A DNA stretch of 64,000 bases from Cricetulus griseus (GCF_003668045.3 NC_048600.1:26938437-27002436), one strand, 5' to 3'. Shown: positions 31,212 to 43,745, numbered from the stretch's first letter. Made by a program: numbers and translations. The notes: a model not told the origin generated them from the letters alone.

Positions 31212-31515
31212 TTCTTTTTGTTTTGTTTTTGTTTGGTTTGATTTGGTTTTTCCAGATAGGCTTTCTCTGTGTAACAGCCTTGGCTGTCCTGGAACTCACA
31301 GAAATTCACCTGCCTCTGCCTCCCAAGTGTTGGGATCAAAGGTGTGCACCACCACCACTTGCCCTGCAATTCAATGGCTTTTTTTAAAGCAGGGTCCCTC
31401 TATATAGCCCTGGCTATCCTAGAACTCATTATGTAGGCCAGGCTGACCTTGAATGCACAAAGATCTGACTGCCTCTGCCTTCTTGGATCAAAGGTATGTA
31501 CCACCATACCCAGCT
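31212..31515 (-). mobile_element. Two antisense B1 SINEs
   Basis: Copy one is 31212-31370 (TTCCAGATAGGCTTTCTCTG to CACCACCACCACTTGCCC). Copy two, more diverged, is 31380-31515 (AAGCAGGGTCCCTCTATATA to TACCACCATACCCAGCTT). Confidence 0.75.
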
Positions 31516-31519
31516 TACA

Positions 31520-31720
31520 GATCACTTATTTTATTTTACTTTATTTTATTTTGTGTGTATGAGTGTTTTGCCTACATGTATATATGCCCGAAGAGGCCAG
31601 AAGAAGGTGTTGGATCTCCTGGAACTGGAGTTAATAGCCACTGTGACCTACCATGTTGATGTTGAGAACGAACCCAGGTCCTCTGCAAGAGCATCAAGTG
31701 CTCTCTCTAGCCCCAACACT
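31520..31720 (-). mobile_element. B3-like SINE
   Basis: TTTATTTTGTGTGTATGAGT to AAGTGCTCTCTCTAGCCCC. Confidence 0.6.
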
Positions 31721-31734
31721 TTAGTCTTAGAAAA

Positions 31735-31935
31735 AAAATGTTATTTATTTAAGACAGGATCTTATGTGTCTCAGGCTGGCCTTCAACTCAGCATGTAGCT
31801 GAGGGTGACCTCGAACTTCTGCTCTTCCTGTCTTCAGATCACAGGTAAGTGCCACTATGCCCGGATTACAGCACACCTGGTTTACATGGCGCTGGGAATT
31901 GAACCCAGGGCTAGCACTCTACTGAGTCTCTGCCA
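31735..31935 (-). mobile_element. Antisense B4/ID SINE
   Basis: TTTAAGACAGGATCTTATGT, then GTGCCACTATGCCCGGATTA and GGGAATTGAACCCAGGGC. Confidence 0.55.
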
Positions 31936-32339
31936 GTAAATTCTTTCTAATACATGCCGTGTGTTCCCGGGGTGGGGGAAGAAGGAAGCAGACTTCAAAG
32001 TTATTCTGAATTAGAAGACCGGGAACAGCCTGTACAAAGATTTGCAAGTAGGATAGAAATCCCACCCCTAGAGAGGAGGAAGGAAGGGCAGAGTCAGTTT
32101 GGATGGACGAGACTCCTATGGCCGCTCTGACTACTCACTTACCTTAGCTAAATGGTGAGTGAGAGACAAAACCCAGGAAAGTCAGCCTTAAAATGACGCA
32201 ATGATGAACTTCCCAGAAGTGTCACTGCAAGAGAAGAGTGGTCAGTGTGATAGAATGAAAGGGCCTAATGGGAGAGGAGGGTTGGAATGTTCCCATTACT
32301 CATTCACTCGATGCCCTTGACTCAGCCAGTCACTTGAGA

Positions 32340-32440
32340 TTTCTTCTTTTGAGATAGGGTTTCTCTGTGTAGTCCCAGCTGTCCTAGAACTCTACTTTCT
32401 GTAGACCAAGCTAGCTTGGAACTCAGAGATCCACCTGCTT
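32340..32440 (-). mobile_element. B1 SINE fragment
   Basis: TTTTGAGATAGGGTTTCTCT to AACTCAGAGATCCACCTGCT. Confidence 0.7.
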
Positions 32441-32497
32441 GGATAAAACCACCCATTCCTCTATCTCTGGACTTTTAAGTATTTTTTTTTAGATAGA

Positions 32498-32499
<2 letters not shown>

Positions 32500-32544
<45 letters not shown>

Positions 32545-32690
32545 TAAGTGTTGTACCTGCATGCATGTCTATGTGCATCACACATGTGCCTAGTGCTCAA
32601 GAGCTCAGAAGAGAGGGTGTCAGATCCCCTGGAACTGGAGTTATGGGTGGTTGTGAGCCACCATGAACATGAACTTTATAGAGGCATTTT
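32500..32690 (-). mobile_element. B3-like SINE with (GT)n
   Basis: A GT run (about 32502-32541) is followed by TGCATGCATGTCTATGTGCA and GGTTGTGAGCCACCATG. Confidence 0.6.
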
Positions 32691-33024
32691 AATGGTTACC
32701 AGTTTAGAATTTGGGACAAAATTGTCATTCATAACTGCTGAGTGTCCCATAGCCCCCTGATGGAAAACACTGAGAGCATTTATAGGTCTGATTCACTGGT
32801 GATTGATTCAGACAGGGGCAGCATCTTTGGAGTGTGCAGGCTTGTGCGGACTCTTGTCTCTGAGACTCCTGCTCTCCTGGTGTGGACTCCAACACTACTT
32901 CTCCTTCCTCATGTAAAACGGCCCGAAAGAACTTACTCAAAGCCCCACCACCTGAGTCTGATGCTCAAGCTGAATGCTGAGCACACAGTATTAATAGCTG
33001 TTTGTTTTCCAGATGTTCTCTTTT

Positions 33025-33385
33025 TTAAATTTATTTATTTTTATGTGCATTGGTGTTTTGCCTGCATGTAGGTTTGTGAAGGTGTTAGATCATGGAGTTA
33101 CAGGCAGTGTGAGCTGCCATAATGGGTGCTGGGAATTGAACCCAGGTCCTTTGGAAGAGCAGTCAGTGCTCTTAACCACTGAGCCATCTCTCCAGCCCCA
33201 TACCCCCAGGTGTGCTCTTTTTTTAATTATTTATTTATTTATTATGTATATAACATTCTGCTTCCAGAAGAGGGCGCCAGATCTCATAACATGAGCCACC
33301 ATGTGGTTTCTGGGAATTGAACTCAGGACCTCTGGAAGAGTAGCCAGTGCTCTTAACCTCTGAGCCTTCTGTCCAGCGCTCCTCC
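33025..33385 (-). mobile_element. Two adjacent antisense B2/B3 SINEs
   Basis: The first runs to GAGCCATCTCTCCAGCCCC at 33199. The second (33220-33380) runs from a TTATTTATTTATT tail to GAGCCTTCTGTCCAGCGC. Confidence 0.75.
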
Positions 33386-34244
33386 CTCCTCAATGTGCTC
33401 TTAATGCTCTGCAGTGAGACATCTGAGGTGAGGCAGACCTCCTGGCATCCAGCAAGCTGTGAGCACCAGGGGGTACAAGCCATTTTGATGGCTGTCAACC
33501 TTCTCCCAGGTCCTCCAAGGTCACAACTACTTACCATTCACAGTCCCTGGAGGCCTGACTGCCTCCTGGAAGCCTTACCACTGACAGAAGTTTATCTGGG
33601 TTGGGCCTGCAGCCGAGGACAGCAGGGCTGGAGAGATAGTGTGGTGACTTGGGAGAGTCACACTTGGGGTGGAATGACATAACTCAACACAGTAGGGGAG
33701 CATCCCTGAAAGTGGACAGACAATGAGCATTGTGGGAAAAGTACAGACCCAGCATTCCCAGCAGGCACAAATCTAAGTCCTTTCTAGGCCTCCTTCTGTC
33801 CCAGGCAGACATCTGTCCCAAAGTCAGTCTCTTGATGATCTTCCCAGATCTTCACTGGGTCCCAGACCCAGCTTCCCAAGGGACTCTGGCACACCTCACT
33901 CCCTACCTCCTTTAAGGCTCCACCAAATGTCACCCCTCAGTGAGGCTTCCAACTTATATACACTGGCCACACAGAAAAATAATAAATAAGTAAACAGCTC
34001 CTTGATCACATGCCTGACATTTTATCCCTGTCCGTTACACTCCCCTTCCAATGCACTGTAACCTGGCACTCTTCCCCCTTGCACATCTCCTCAGCCCTTC
34101 AGAGTCGTGAGTACATTCTCATCAGTGCTGTTTAGTGACATAGCACATCCCGGAATGAGGTCCATAGCATTGTAGACACTTGCTAACTGAGCCTTATCAA
34201 CGGAGATATAACTGTAGGTGGGGGAAAAAAGGCAGGAGTGAACA

Positions 34245-34395
34245 CATAATGGCACACGTCCAACATTCCACTCAGGAGGCAGAGGCAGGCAGATCTCTGT
34301 GAGTTTAAGCCCAGCTTAAACTACATAGTAAGTTCCAGGACAGTCGGAGCTACACAGAGAGGCCCCATCCCACACCCACCTCCCCAAAAAGGAAA
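34245..34395 (+). mobile_element. B1 SINE, diverged
   Basis: AATGGCACACGTCCAACATT to CTACACAGAGAGGCCCCATC. Confidence 0.6.
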
Positions 34396-34847
34396 ATAAA
34401 AGGCAGGAAACACAGTTCTTGCTCCAGAAGTTTGCTGCCGTGGGTGGAAAAAAGGACACATGTGCTTGTTAGGCACCGAGAGGCTCAGGTTTTGTAAGGA
34501 AACCAATCCACGCTTGGGGTACAAAGTAAGGAAAAAGAAAAGAAACAACTGAACCACAGCTGTGTGAATTAACCAGAACTGTGTGTGTTTGCGTTTATAT
34601 TTGTTTGTGTGCATGTATGTTAGCATGTTCTGTGTCTGCCAGCATCCACAAGTAACCCTCATATCCCACTATGGAAGCAAGAGAGCTCTTTCTGTTCAAC
34701 AATTAGCCTGTGATCCTGGGCCAGCCAGGTGGACAACATTGCCTGGACACTGCCTCTGCAGGTAGAGTGCCACCTTCAGGGGCATTGTTCAGGAAATACT
34801 CCTAGCAGTGTGACAGATATCCAGGGGCAGCAAAAGCAGTGGTGGGT

Positions 34848-35238
34848 TGTCCTAATTAGGGTTCCTGCTGCTGTAATAAAATGTCATGTCTAAACAACTT
34901 GGGAAGGAAAGGCCTTATTTGGTTTATATATCCCAGGTCACAGTCCTTCATCAAGGGAAGTCGAGGCAGGAACTGAACAGAGGCCATGGAGGGGTGCTGC
35001 TCACTGGCTTGTTCTTCGATAGCTTGTCAGCCTGCTTTCTTATACAATCGTGGACTACCTGCACAGGGGTGACCCCCACAGTGGGTTGAGCCCTCCTACA
35101 TCAATCAATCAATCAATTAAGAAAATGTCCTACAGGCTTGCTTACAGGCTCATCTGATGGAAACATTTTCTCAGTTGAGGGTCCCTCTTCCTAGATGACC
35201 CTGGCTTGTGTCAAGGTGACCAGAAAACTAAAGTGCAC
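34848..35238 (+). repeat. Interspersed rodent repeat (family A) copy
   Basis: GTCCTAATTAGGGTTCCTGC to GTGTCAAGGTGACCAGAAAA. Confidence 0.65.
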
Positions 35239-35264
35239 AGGTCTTGAACAGATGTTTCTGAGGC

Positions 35265-35425
35265 ATGACTTTTTTCAAAAATTAACTTTTGTTGGTTTTA
35301 ATTATGTGTAGCTGTGTACACCGGAGCTACAGAGGCCCTGGCTGGGAGCTGGAGTTAGAGACCCAATGTGGTTTCTGGGAAGGGAACTCAGGTCCTCTGA
35401 ACTGCTAAGCCATCTCTCCAGCCCC
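35265..35425 (-). mobile_element. B2/B3-like SINE, diverged
   Basis: Ends CTAAGCCATCTCTCCAGCCC. Confidence 0.6.
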
Positions 35426-35542
35426 CAATGCACAACTCTGATGTGTTTTGAATTCTCTGCTGCTCAGGTTATCTTGGTTCCAGTCCTCTTCCCGAGCCAG
35501 CTCCTTCAGTTACCTCATCAATGTCAATATCCTTTCATGTAG

Positions 35543-36125
35543 TGTGATGGCTTATTTTACGTCAACTTGACACAAGCCAGACTCATCTGAGAGGCAGGAA
35601 CCCAATTAAGAAAACACCTCCATAAAGCTGGGTGGTGGTGGCACACGTCTTGAATCCCAGCACTCCAGAGGCATAGGCAGGCAGATGTCTGTGAGTTCAA
35701 GGCCAGCCTGGTCTACAAAGCTACACAGAGAAACCCTATCTCGAAAAACCAAACAGAAAAAGAAAAGAAAAGAAAAAAAATGCTTCCATAGACTGGGCTG
35801 CAGGCAAGCCTGTAGAGTATTTTCTTAGTGATTGATGGGGAAGGGCAGAGCCCATGGTGGGTGGTGCCACTCCTGGGCTAGTGGTCCTGGGTTCTATAAG
35901 AAATCAGGTTGAACAAGCCATGGGGAGCAAGCCAATAAGCAGCACCCCTCCATGGTCTCTGCATCAGCTCCTGCCTCCAGGTTCCTGCCCTGCTTGAGTT
36001 CCTGTTCCAACTTCCTGCAATGATAGTGTATGGTACAGAAGTGTAAGTCAAATAAACCCTTTCCTCCACAGTTTGCTTTTGGTCATGGTGTTTCATCACA
36101 GCAATAGTAACCCTGACTAGGACAT
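35543..36125 (-). repeat. Interspersed rodent repeat (family A) with nested B1
   Basis: Antisense copy from TTTACGTCAACTTGACACAA to TAGTAACCCTGACTAGGAC, split by a plus-strand B1 at 35625-35785. Confidence 0.7.
35625..35785 (+). mobile_element. B1 SINE nested in family A repeat
   Basis: AGCTGGGTGGTGGTGGCACA to GAAACCCTATCTCGAAAAAC plus A/G tail. Its flanks repeat CTCCATA / TTCCATA. Confidence 0.8.
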
Positions 36126-36870
36126 GCAGTATTTGTCTACCTCAGTGTAGGTTCTGTTCACCAAGAGCCATGATGTCCACTGGCACAGGTGCCCTTTACC
36201 CTCCAGACTATTCCCCAGACGCCCACCTGAGGGCATCTGACCTCCAGCTATGGGCCTGTCACTATGTCCACAGCAGGTGGTCCCTGGGGCCCTCTGGCCT
36301 CCTCCACATCTCCAGGGCCCCAGTCTGAATGCTCAGCACTCATGACTGAAATAGTTACTTATGTAACCTGAGCAGGTACATTGCCCACCCCCCCACCCCC
36401 ATTTTTCATCACTGCTGGGCACACAGCAGGCCTTGCTGACCTCGATTACCAGTGTTGCTGTCACTTCCCTCTGAGCAGTGTGGCTCTGCTCAAAGGACCC
36501 AAGTAGAATGCTATGGTGAGGGTGCCTCACATCAGCTTGTCAGCCTGCAAGCAAAGAGCAGAAGCATGGTCTGGGTTCCAGGCCTCGGGCTACACTCAGC
36601 TCTGAGGAAGCAGAACCACTTAGGAGCAGACACACGTGTTTCCCTTCAGGCCCCTTGTGTAGTTCTCCATCTGCACCCGCCCCAGGGAGCTTTGTTTCCA
36701 GATTTTTGTCAAAGGGAAAAAATAAATAAACGGATTCATCTTCCACCAATGCTCTGGCTGTTGCATGCTGCCATTCTGACTGTCCGTCAGAGCTGGGCAA
36801 CAGAGAAAAAAAGAGGATACCACCTGCAGAATGCCCCATGTCAGGGGATCAGCTCAAGACTCACCAGTAG

Positions 36871-37034
36871 CCGGGTGTTGGTGGCAAACGCCTTTAATCC
36901 CAGCACTTGGGAGGCAGAGGCAGGTGGATCTCAGTGAGTCCCGGGCCAGCCTGGTCTACAGAGCTAGTTCCAGGACAGCCTCCAAAGCCACAGAGAAACC
37001 CTGTTTCAAAAAAACAAAAAAAAAAAGAAAAAAA
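36871..37034 (+). mobile_element. B1 SINE with 15-bp target duplication
   Basis: CCGGGTGTTGGTGGCAAACG to a long A-rich tail. AAGACTCACCAGTAG is repeated exactly at 36856-36870 and 37035-37049. Confidence 0.92.
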
Positions 37035-37077
37035 AAAGACTCACCAGTAGATCATTTCTAGGAAATTAACCTCTGAG

Positions 37078-37265
37078 GGGCTAGAGAGATGGCTCAGAGG
37101 TTTAGAGTACTGGCTGTTCTTCCAAAAATCCTGAGTTCAATTCCCAGAAACCACTTGATGGCTCACAGCCATCTGTAATGAGATCTGGTGCCCTCTTCAG
37201 GCCTGCAGGCATACATGCAGGCAGAACACTGTATACATAATAAATACATAAATCTTTTAAAAGAA
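37078..37265 (+). mobile_element. B2 SINE
   Basis: GGGCTAGAGAGATGGCTCAG to ACATAATAAATACATAAATC. Confidence 0.85.
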
Positions 37266-37684
37266 AAAAGAAAGAGATTAACCTCTGCACCTTTGAAGGA
37301 GCAGCCTTTGGTGCACCTTTCTCCAGACTAAGCCACTCTCCGGAAGCACCAAGAACAGCAGCCACCTGACCACCAGTGTGGTCTCGGCAAGGCAGAGGAC
37401 CTGTCTCCCCTTTGCCCATTCATCCCTGCTGTGCTCCCAGACCAAGGTTATGGAAGCTTTCCCCACCCAGCTCCTCCTGGATCCCTCATCAGCAGTGAAG
37501 TTTCTGAGAAGTCCTGCAGGAAGGAAACCTGCTTTACCTCAGTGGCCTTGATGCAGGCTGGAATAGAGAGACTTGTCCTTCTCTGAGGCTCCTGGGTGCA
37601 CCTGAGTGTCATCCTCTGGATATTTCATTGCTTTTCCTCTCTGCCATGCCCTTCCCCATTCTTGCCTCTTTGGAAGAGGCCCAC

Positions 37685-38262
37685 TGATGGGGGATGTCCT
37701 TCTTTTTTTAATGTATTTTTTTATTTTATTTATTATGTATACAATATTCTGTTTCCATGTATATCTGCACACCTGAAGAGGGCACCAGATGTCATAACAG
37801 ATGGTTGTGAGCCACCATGTGGTTGCTGGGAATTGAACTCAGGACCTCTGGAAGAGCAGTCGGTGCTCTTAACCTCTGAGCCATCTCTCCAGTCCCCCCC
37901 CCCTGGGGGGGTCCTTCTATATATATGTTTCTCTTACTGGTTGATGAATAAAACACTTTTTGGCCTATAGCCAGCAGAGGCAGGAAGATAGGCAGGACTA
38001 GGAGACAAGGAGAATTCTGGGAAAGCTAGGCAGAAGAGTCGCCATGTAGACCACAAAGGAGTAACGGGTCTGGGCATTCTCTGGTAAGCCAAGACCATAT
38101 AGAAATACATAGATTAGTAGTTACGGGTTAATAATTAAAAGAGAGCAAGCCAGAAAGAAGCCCTAGTCATTGGTCAACAGTTTAATAATTAATATAGCAT
38201 CTGTGTGTTAATTTGGGACTGAAGTGGTGGGGGACCTGACAGGACAAGAAAATCCAGCAACA
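37685..38262 (+). mobile_element. Second copy of the same solo LTR, interrupted by a B2
   Basis: The copy starts TGATGGGGGATGTCCTTCT and ends AGCAACA, matching the element at 10940-11324 along its length. A minus-strand B2 SINE (about 37703-37903) is inserted near its left end and repeats GTCCTTCT on both sides as its target duplication. The LTR's own flanks (GCCCAC and GTTCAC) match only partly. Confidence 0.65.
37703..37903 (-). mobile_element. B2 SINE inside the second solo LTR
   Basis: T-rich tail, TTATGTATACAATATTCTGT, and ending GAGCCATCTCTCCAGTCCCC. Confidence 0.85.
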
Positions 38263-38309
38263 GTTCACTTTCTCTTCCCGACCCTCCCTTTTCCCCTAAT
38301 AGATTTTTT

Positions 38310-38470
38310 TTTTTAATCAGTTCTTTGAGAATTTTGTTCCCTTGAACTTTTGGTCATCCTGTCTCCCAAGTGTTGAGATTACAGGTATACACTACCACAT
38401 CTGGAGTTGAAAGCCAGACTTGGTGCATGCTAAGCAAACACTCTACCCACCGATCCACAACCCAGCTTCC
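38310..38470 (-). mobile_element. Antisense B4/ID-like SINE
   Basis: TCCTGTCTCCCAAGTGTTGA, ACTACCACATCTGGAGTTGA and AACACTCTACCCACCGATCC. Confidence 0.45.
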
Positions 38471-38474
38471 TACC

Positions 38475-39295
38475 TTCCCTTTCCCAGCACCGTGACAGAC
38501 AGGATAAAGCACAGAATGTATTAGTTTTTCACCAAAGCCTATCTCCCGCCCTGGGGCCCCCAGTGGGTCCTTGCTCCATGGTCAGTAGTTAAGATGATGG
38601 CTCATCTCTGGAGCATACACTGTGCGCAGCCTCTGTCAAGATGTGTTTCCACACAGTTGTCATTTTGAAGCAACTGCATAGTTACCGTCATGTGACAGAC
38701 GCTCCTTAGGGAAGAACAGGTACATTTTAGTTGGTAGACTCTGTTACAGCCTGTGGCACAGCGCCTTCACCGAGGTAGTACATACCTAACAGACAGTATA
38801 CAGTGAGGCATCTGTAAAGGAAGAGGCCAGTGACCGGTGATGGCTGGGGTGGGACTGTAGGGGTCGAACTCTCTGCTCCAGATTATGCATGCAGTGTTAC
38901 CCTAAAAGGCTCGTGTAATGAAGGCTTGGTGTCAGTTAGGGGTGCTAGTGAGAGGCCCCTGGTTCATGAGGACACTAATATCATCAATGGATTGACCAAC
39001 CCACTGATATTGATTGACTATTAGGAGATGGGACCTACTTGAAGGAAGTAGGTTGCTGGGGCATGCCTTTCAAGGGTAGCTTCCCCTTGTCCCCTGGACC
39101 CTTCGTCTCTCACTCTGCTTCCAGGATCCATGAGGTGAGCATCTCTGCCCCCTCTACCACACCCACTTCAGGAAGGCCCAGAAACGATGGAACTAGCCCA
39201 TCACAGGCTGAAAACCCCAAAACCGAGAGTCAGGATATCCCTGCCTTCTCTCTTTTTTCTCAGATATTTCATCATTGCAGCAAAAGCTCATTGAC
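38475..39295. other. No gene recognised
   Basis: Single-copy-looking or strongly diverged DNA with no credible coding frame. Confidence 0.4.
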
Positions 39296-39299
39296 GCTC

Positions 39300-39475
39300 T
39301 TTTGTTGTTGTTTTTGGGTCTGCTTGTTTTTTGAGATGGGGTTTCTCTATGTAACAGCTCTGGCTGTGCTGGAACTAGCTCTTGTAGACCAGGCTGGCCT
39401 CGAACTCACAGAGATCCACCTGCCTCTGCCTCCTGAGTGTAGGGATTAAAGGCGTGCGCCACCACATCCAGCTAA
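39300..39475 (-). mobile_element. B1 SINE
   Basis: TTTTTTGAGATGGGGTTTCT to GCGCCACCACATCCAGCT. Confidence 0.85.
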
Positions 39476-39829
39476 CTGATGGTCTTCTGAGCTCCCTCCC
39501 TCTACTAGTGCAAACGTGGGACCCGAACAGCGCTCTGTACAGGGTCCACCAGAGCCACAGCTGATCTTGCTTCCTCCATCCCACCCACCTCCCAGATGTC
39601 AGAAGCGCTAGACAGGCAAGGCTGTTCCACTAGAGACCACCAGGGGGAGCCATTGACCCTCATGGTCAAAGAAACAGGACTGCCTGTGAGAAGCCGATCG
39701 GAAAGCCCCTCCCTGCAGGCTAAAGGACAGAACCAGAGAAAATGGGGGGCAGTTGCAGCCATAGGCTTGGAGTCTGGGCCAGTGACATGACATTCATTAT
39801 ATGGAAGACACCAGAAGACATGTTCACAT

Positions 39830-39945
39830 TTTATTGTAAAAGAGACTGTTTTGAGGTGGGTGATCTCACTATGTAGACCAGGCTGGTCTCGAACTCACGG
39901 AGACAGGTCTGCCTCTGCCTCAGAGTGCACCACCACACCCAGCCC
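39830..39945 (-). mobile_element. B1 SINE, internally deleted
   Basis: GACCAGGCTGGTCTCGAACT to CACCACCACACCCAGCCC. Confidence 0.7.
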
Positions 39946-40054
39946 ACAGACAACTTCAAAGGTAGCGCTGCTGGGACTTTCTCACAGATGTGGGGTGTGA
40001 GGAGAATGGATAGGGGATAAGAGAAAAACCCCTTCCTGAGCTCAGGAAGTACTT

Positions 40055-40165
40055 GAGTCACAGGTGTGCAAGACCATGCCTCGTTTACGAAGGGCTAGCC
40101 ACTGAACTTGGGCTCTGTGAATGCTAGGCAAGCCCTCTGTCAACTGAGCCACACTCCCAGACTGC
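40055..40165 (-). mobile_element. Antisense ID/B4 fragment
   Basis: CACAGGTGTGCAAGACCATG and AAGCCCTCTGTCAACTGAGC. Confidence 0.45.
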
Positions 40166-40474
40166 AAAGGAGACACTCTCATCCTGCAGGAGACACTGCA
40201 TCACAGTCAGGCAGATGTTCTGATTAGCAAACCCCACACATTTGTCTGAATAGACTATGGTGGCACTTCCTGTCCAGCAGTTGCCTGGAGCCCAGGTTAC
40301 ATAGCACCCATCCTAAAGCAACCAGGCTGTGAGATGCTGCGCCTGCCCTCAAACCATCCTTTCTCTACCTCCTTCCTCCACTGGCCACACCAGCCCTCTG
40401 CTAACTCCCCTCCGAGGATGGTCTGCATGCTGCATTGCGACCAAGTCCTACTAATGTGTCCAAAGTTAGCAAGC

Positions 40475-40685
40475 AGGGCTGGAGAAATGGCTTCTTGGTT
40501 AAGAGCACTGGCTGCTCTTCCAGAAGACTCGGGTTCAGTTCCCAGCCCCCACATGGCAGACTACCACTGTCTGTCATTCCGGTTCCAGGGGATCCAATGC
40601 CTTCTTCAGGCTTCTGAGGACAGCAGGTTTGCATTTGGGCACAGAGATATATTCAGGCAAAGCATTCATACATATGAATGAATGA
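40475..40685 (+). mobile_element. B2/B3 SINE
   Basis: GGGCTGGAGAAATGGCTTCT to CATTCATACATATGAATG. Confidence 0.75.
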
Positions 40686-41187
40686 GATGAGTATAGGAGG
40701 AAAGAGAGTGACATCTCCCCACCCCTCTGTGAGGCTGCAGGGTCCATAGCAAGGGGAGGGGTGGCCTTCCTGATCCCTTTTAGTTTGGGGGATTAACTCC
40801 CAGAGAAGTAGAGAACACTGTGCCACAAACATACCGCCTCCTGCCATCAGCTGCACCAAGCTGCCCACCCACTCCTTTCCTTGGCAATAGGAAGGAGGGC
40901 AGGGTCTTGGTCAAATTCATCTCTGACTCAGAGACACAAGAGAGCAATAGGTGCTCATGGAACTACAGACTTAAAGTCCTGGAGACGTAGGCGCCATCTC
41001 CCTGTGTTAAATGGATGCCCCTTCTGCCTCTTCGCAGGTCATCACTGGACCACACATGCCATAGGTGCTCAGTGTCCATATATGAACTACAGCCCAGGCA
41101 GTCAAATCAGATGGAAGGAAGTACTCACCCCCGACCCTCCCCCCTTGCTTCAGCGAGCATTCTGAAGCACACAGCCAGAGACAAGAG

Positions 41188-41188
<1 letters not shown>

Positions 41189-41239
<51 letters not shown>
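41189..41239. repeat. (CA)n microsatellite
   Basis: About 25 CA units without interruption. Confidence 0.93.
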
Positions 41240-41242
<3 letters not shown>

Positions 41243-42324
41243 TGCTGCCCCATTGTAGCTCAGTGATGCTGCTTTTGACTGCAGGGTCTGGGAGAGTTAC
41301 CATGACAACCAGAGCTTGTTGTCAAGGCAGCTACCATTCAGACTTCCATCTGGACTCCAATTTGATAGAGAACCTGCCGAATGGTGGCTCTGATGGCACC
41401 CAAATTCAGTAAACCATCCCTGTAGTTGTCCCTGAGAAGTGGCCACATGGATAGCGGGTGGAACTACCCATTGGACTATGCTGCAGGGAACACGGGCACA
41501 ACCTTGCAAGTCCATAGAAGCTCTCTGTGCTGCAGTCTGTTGGCCAGACAATGGTAGGGATGCAGGGTGTAGACAGGCTGAGAAAGGCATCAAGAAAGTA
41601 TAGACCTTCTAGAAAAACTGCCTAAGAGTCCAACACAGATTAGCTCTGGGCTGACAGGTTCTTGGGCTCTGTGAGCCTCCATGTACTTGTCTACCATTCA
41701 GGGGCCACAGAACCCACCCCACGATGCCACTGAGTGGCAAACTTCTGGAACATTGCTGGGTGGCCAGAGCCATAGCCCTCAATAAAGAATGAATCTAAAA
41801 TATGTGGCCCACGACTTTAGACAAGCCACCTTTTAGGACTCCTCCCAGGGCACACATTATCCATGGCTCCAGGATTAGCCAGCTGTACAGTAAAATGTAC
41901 CAAGACTTGATAAGCACACACTGTACCTTTGGGAGTCAGCCAACCACGAGGTTCCCACAAACCAAACTCAGGTGGTCAGGCTTGGCAGCAAGCACCTTCA
42001 CCTGCTGAGCCATCTCACCAGCCAGACCCTGCATGTCCTGCGGGTAAGCACAGTGCATCACCCGTGTCCGAGTTCCCTCAATTTATCCCATGTGCTTTAC
42101 AAACGTTTGTGGATCTGAGTGAAACCAAAGATAGTGGGGAGACTGTGTTTGTTCAAACCTCTTGTGCTTCTCGCCTACCAGTTTCATTCTGGTATAAGTT
42201 TATTTTCAGTTTAAGTAACCAAAATGTATTTACATTAGTATTCTCAAGTGGATTAAAAAATAACTTCCCATGGATTTCTGGCTTTTCCCCATTCCTCTGT
42301 GCCAGAGGGTTATAAAGAACAAAG

Positions 42325-42442
42325 GGTAGGAGTGAGGAGCAGGTAGGGGGGATAGGGTGGAGTGGGGGCAGGGAGAGGGCATGGGTGTGGGGTGGGGAAC
42401 AAGGAAGAGGGATAGGGTGGGGTGGGGGGCAGGGTGGGAGCA
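42325..42442 (+). repeat. G-rich tract with G-quadruplex motifs
   Basis: Runs such as GGGGGGATAGGGTGGAGTGG and GGGGTGGGGGGCAGGGTGGG satisfy the four-G-run pattern several times on the plus strand. Confidence 0.8.
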
Positions 42443-42444
42443 GG

Positions 42445-42665
42445 CGGCTCAGCAGGTGAAGCGCTTTCCACAGAAGCATGAGAACCTGAGTTCTGATCTC
42501 TAGCACTGCTACAAAAACCTGAGCATGGTGATGAACATCTGTGATCCTAGCACATACACACCTGCAATCTCACCACTTGGAAGGCAGAAGCAGGAGGATC
42601 ACAGTGATGTTCAAGGCCAGTTTGAGCTGCTCTGTCTCAAAAAACAAACAAACAAAATACTTCCA
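42445..42665 (+). mobile_element. ID/B4-like SINE fragments
   Basis: GCGGCTCAGCAGGTGAAGCG, then AATCTCACCACTTGGAAGGC to GCTCTGTCTCAAAAAACAAA. Confidence 0.55.
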
Positions 42666-43234
42666 CAGAATCAATGAATCAATAAATCAAACAAACAAAC
42701 AAAAAGCCCCAAGCCCACTGGACTGTCAACTAAAGCAGGAAAACAAACGACACGTGGCTGTGTTCCAATAAAACTTTATTTACAAAACAGAAAGCCCCAA
42801 TTTTGGCTTGCTGATTTAAACCTTTAATCCTTAAACCACAGTCTATGTCCAGGTTTAAATGTTTCTGTCCACTAAAATGGACTCAGCTTCAACAAGCTAC
42901 CATAGATTGGGCAGCTTAACCAATAGTTATTCAGATGGTGACAGTTCTGAAGACTGAGCTGCTTGCAGATCTGAATTGTAAGATCTGATTGGCACAGAGA
43001 CCTCCTGCTGCTTCCTCACAGGGTAGATAGAGCAGCAGGAGAAAGCAAGCTTTTGGGTGTCCTCCCTCACACCCTCTGCCCCCCCATCATATCTAATAAA
43101 ATCCCCAAACCCTCATCTCTCCATACCATGCACTAAAGGTAGGTCTCACTTTTAATTTAGGCAAACACAAACATTCAGCCAATAAAATGCCCATAAGTAT
43201 TTACAAGGAAGAGATGCTCTCCAAAAGATAACGG

Positions 43235-43435
43235 GAGAGCCAGCCAAATGGTGCAGCAGGTAGAAGTGCTGGCCACAAAAGCCTGAGGCCTTGAGTTCAT
43301 TCCCTGGAACCCACATAAAGGGAGGAGGGGAGAACTCACTTCACAGAGTGTCCTCTGACTCCCACATGTATGCAGTGGCATGTGCATGCCTGCATTCACA
43401 CACATGTATCATACACACACATTAATATTAAATTC
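43235..43435 (+). mobile_element. B3-like SINE
   Basis: GCCAGCCAAATGGTGCAGCA to GCATGCCTGCATTCACACAC. Confidence 0.5.
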
Positions 43436-43644
43436 AATTTTTTTCTTTTTGTTTTGGGGGGTCATAAGGGTGAGGGGAACAGACCTGGGAGGACTGGAAA
43501 GAGAGTTCATCCTGTGAAATTCCCAAATAATCAATAAAAATATTATTACAAAGTTTAACTTTTATTTTTGTAATTATTTAGACATTGTATCTATAACATT
43601 AATATAGATATCAAATTTTAAGTTTAAAAGAAAAAAAACCCTTT

Positions 43645-43745
43645 GGCCTGAGCATGAGGGTGCAGACCTATAATCCTAGCACTGGGAGGTTAAGGCAGGC
43701 AGATTTCAAATTCAAGGCCAACTTGGTCTAGGTGGTAAAATTTTG
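43645..43745 (+). mobile_element. B4 SINE fragment
   Basis: GCATGAGGGTGCAGACCTAT to AAGGCCAACTTGGTCTAGG. Confidence 0.55.

Noticed and set aside
36452..36937. 161-residue plus-strand frame
   Set aside because: Its end runs into a B1 SINE (NAFNPSTWEAEAGGSQ is typical B1 translation) and the rest has no recognisable domain.
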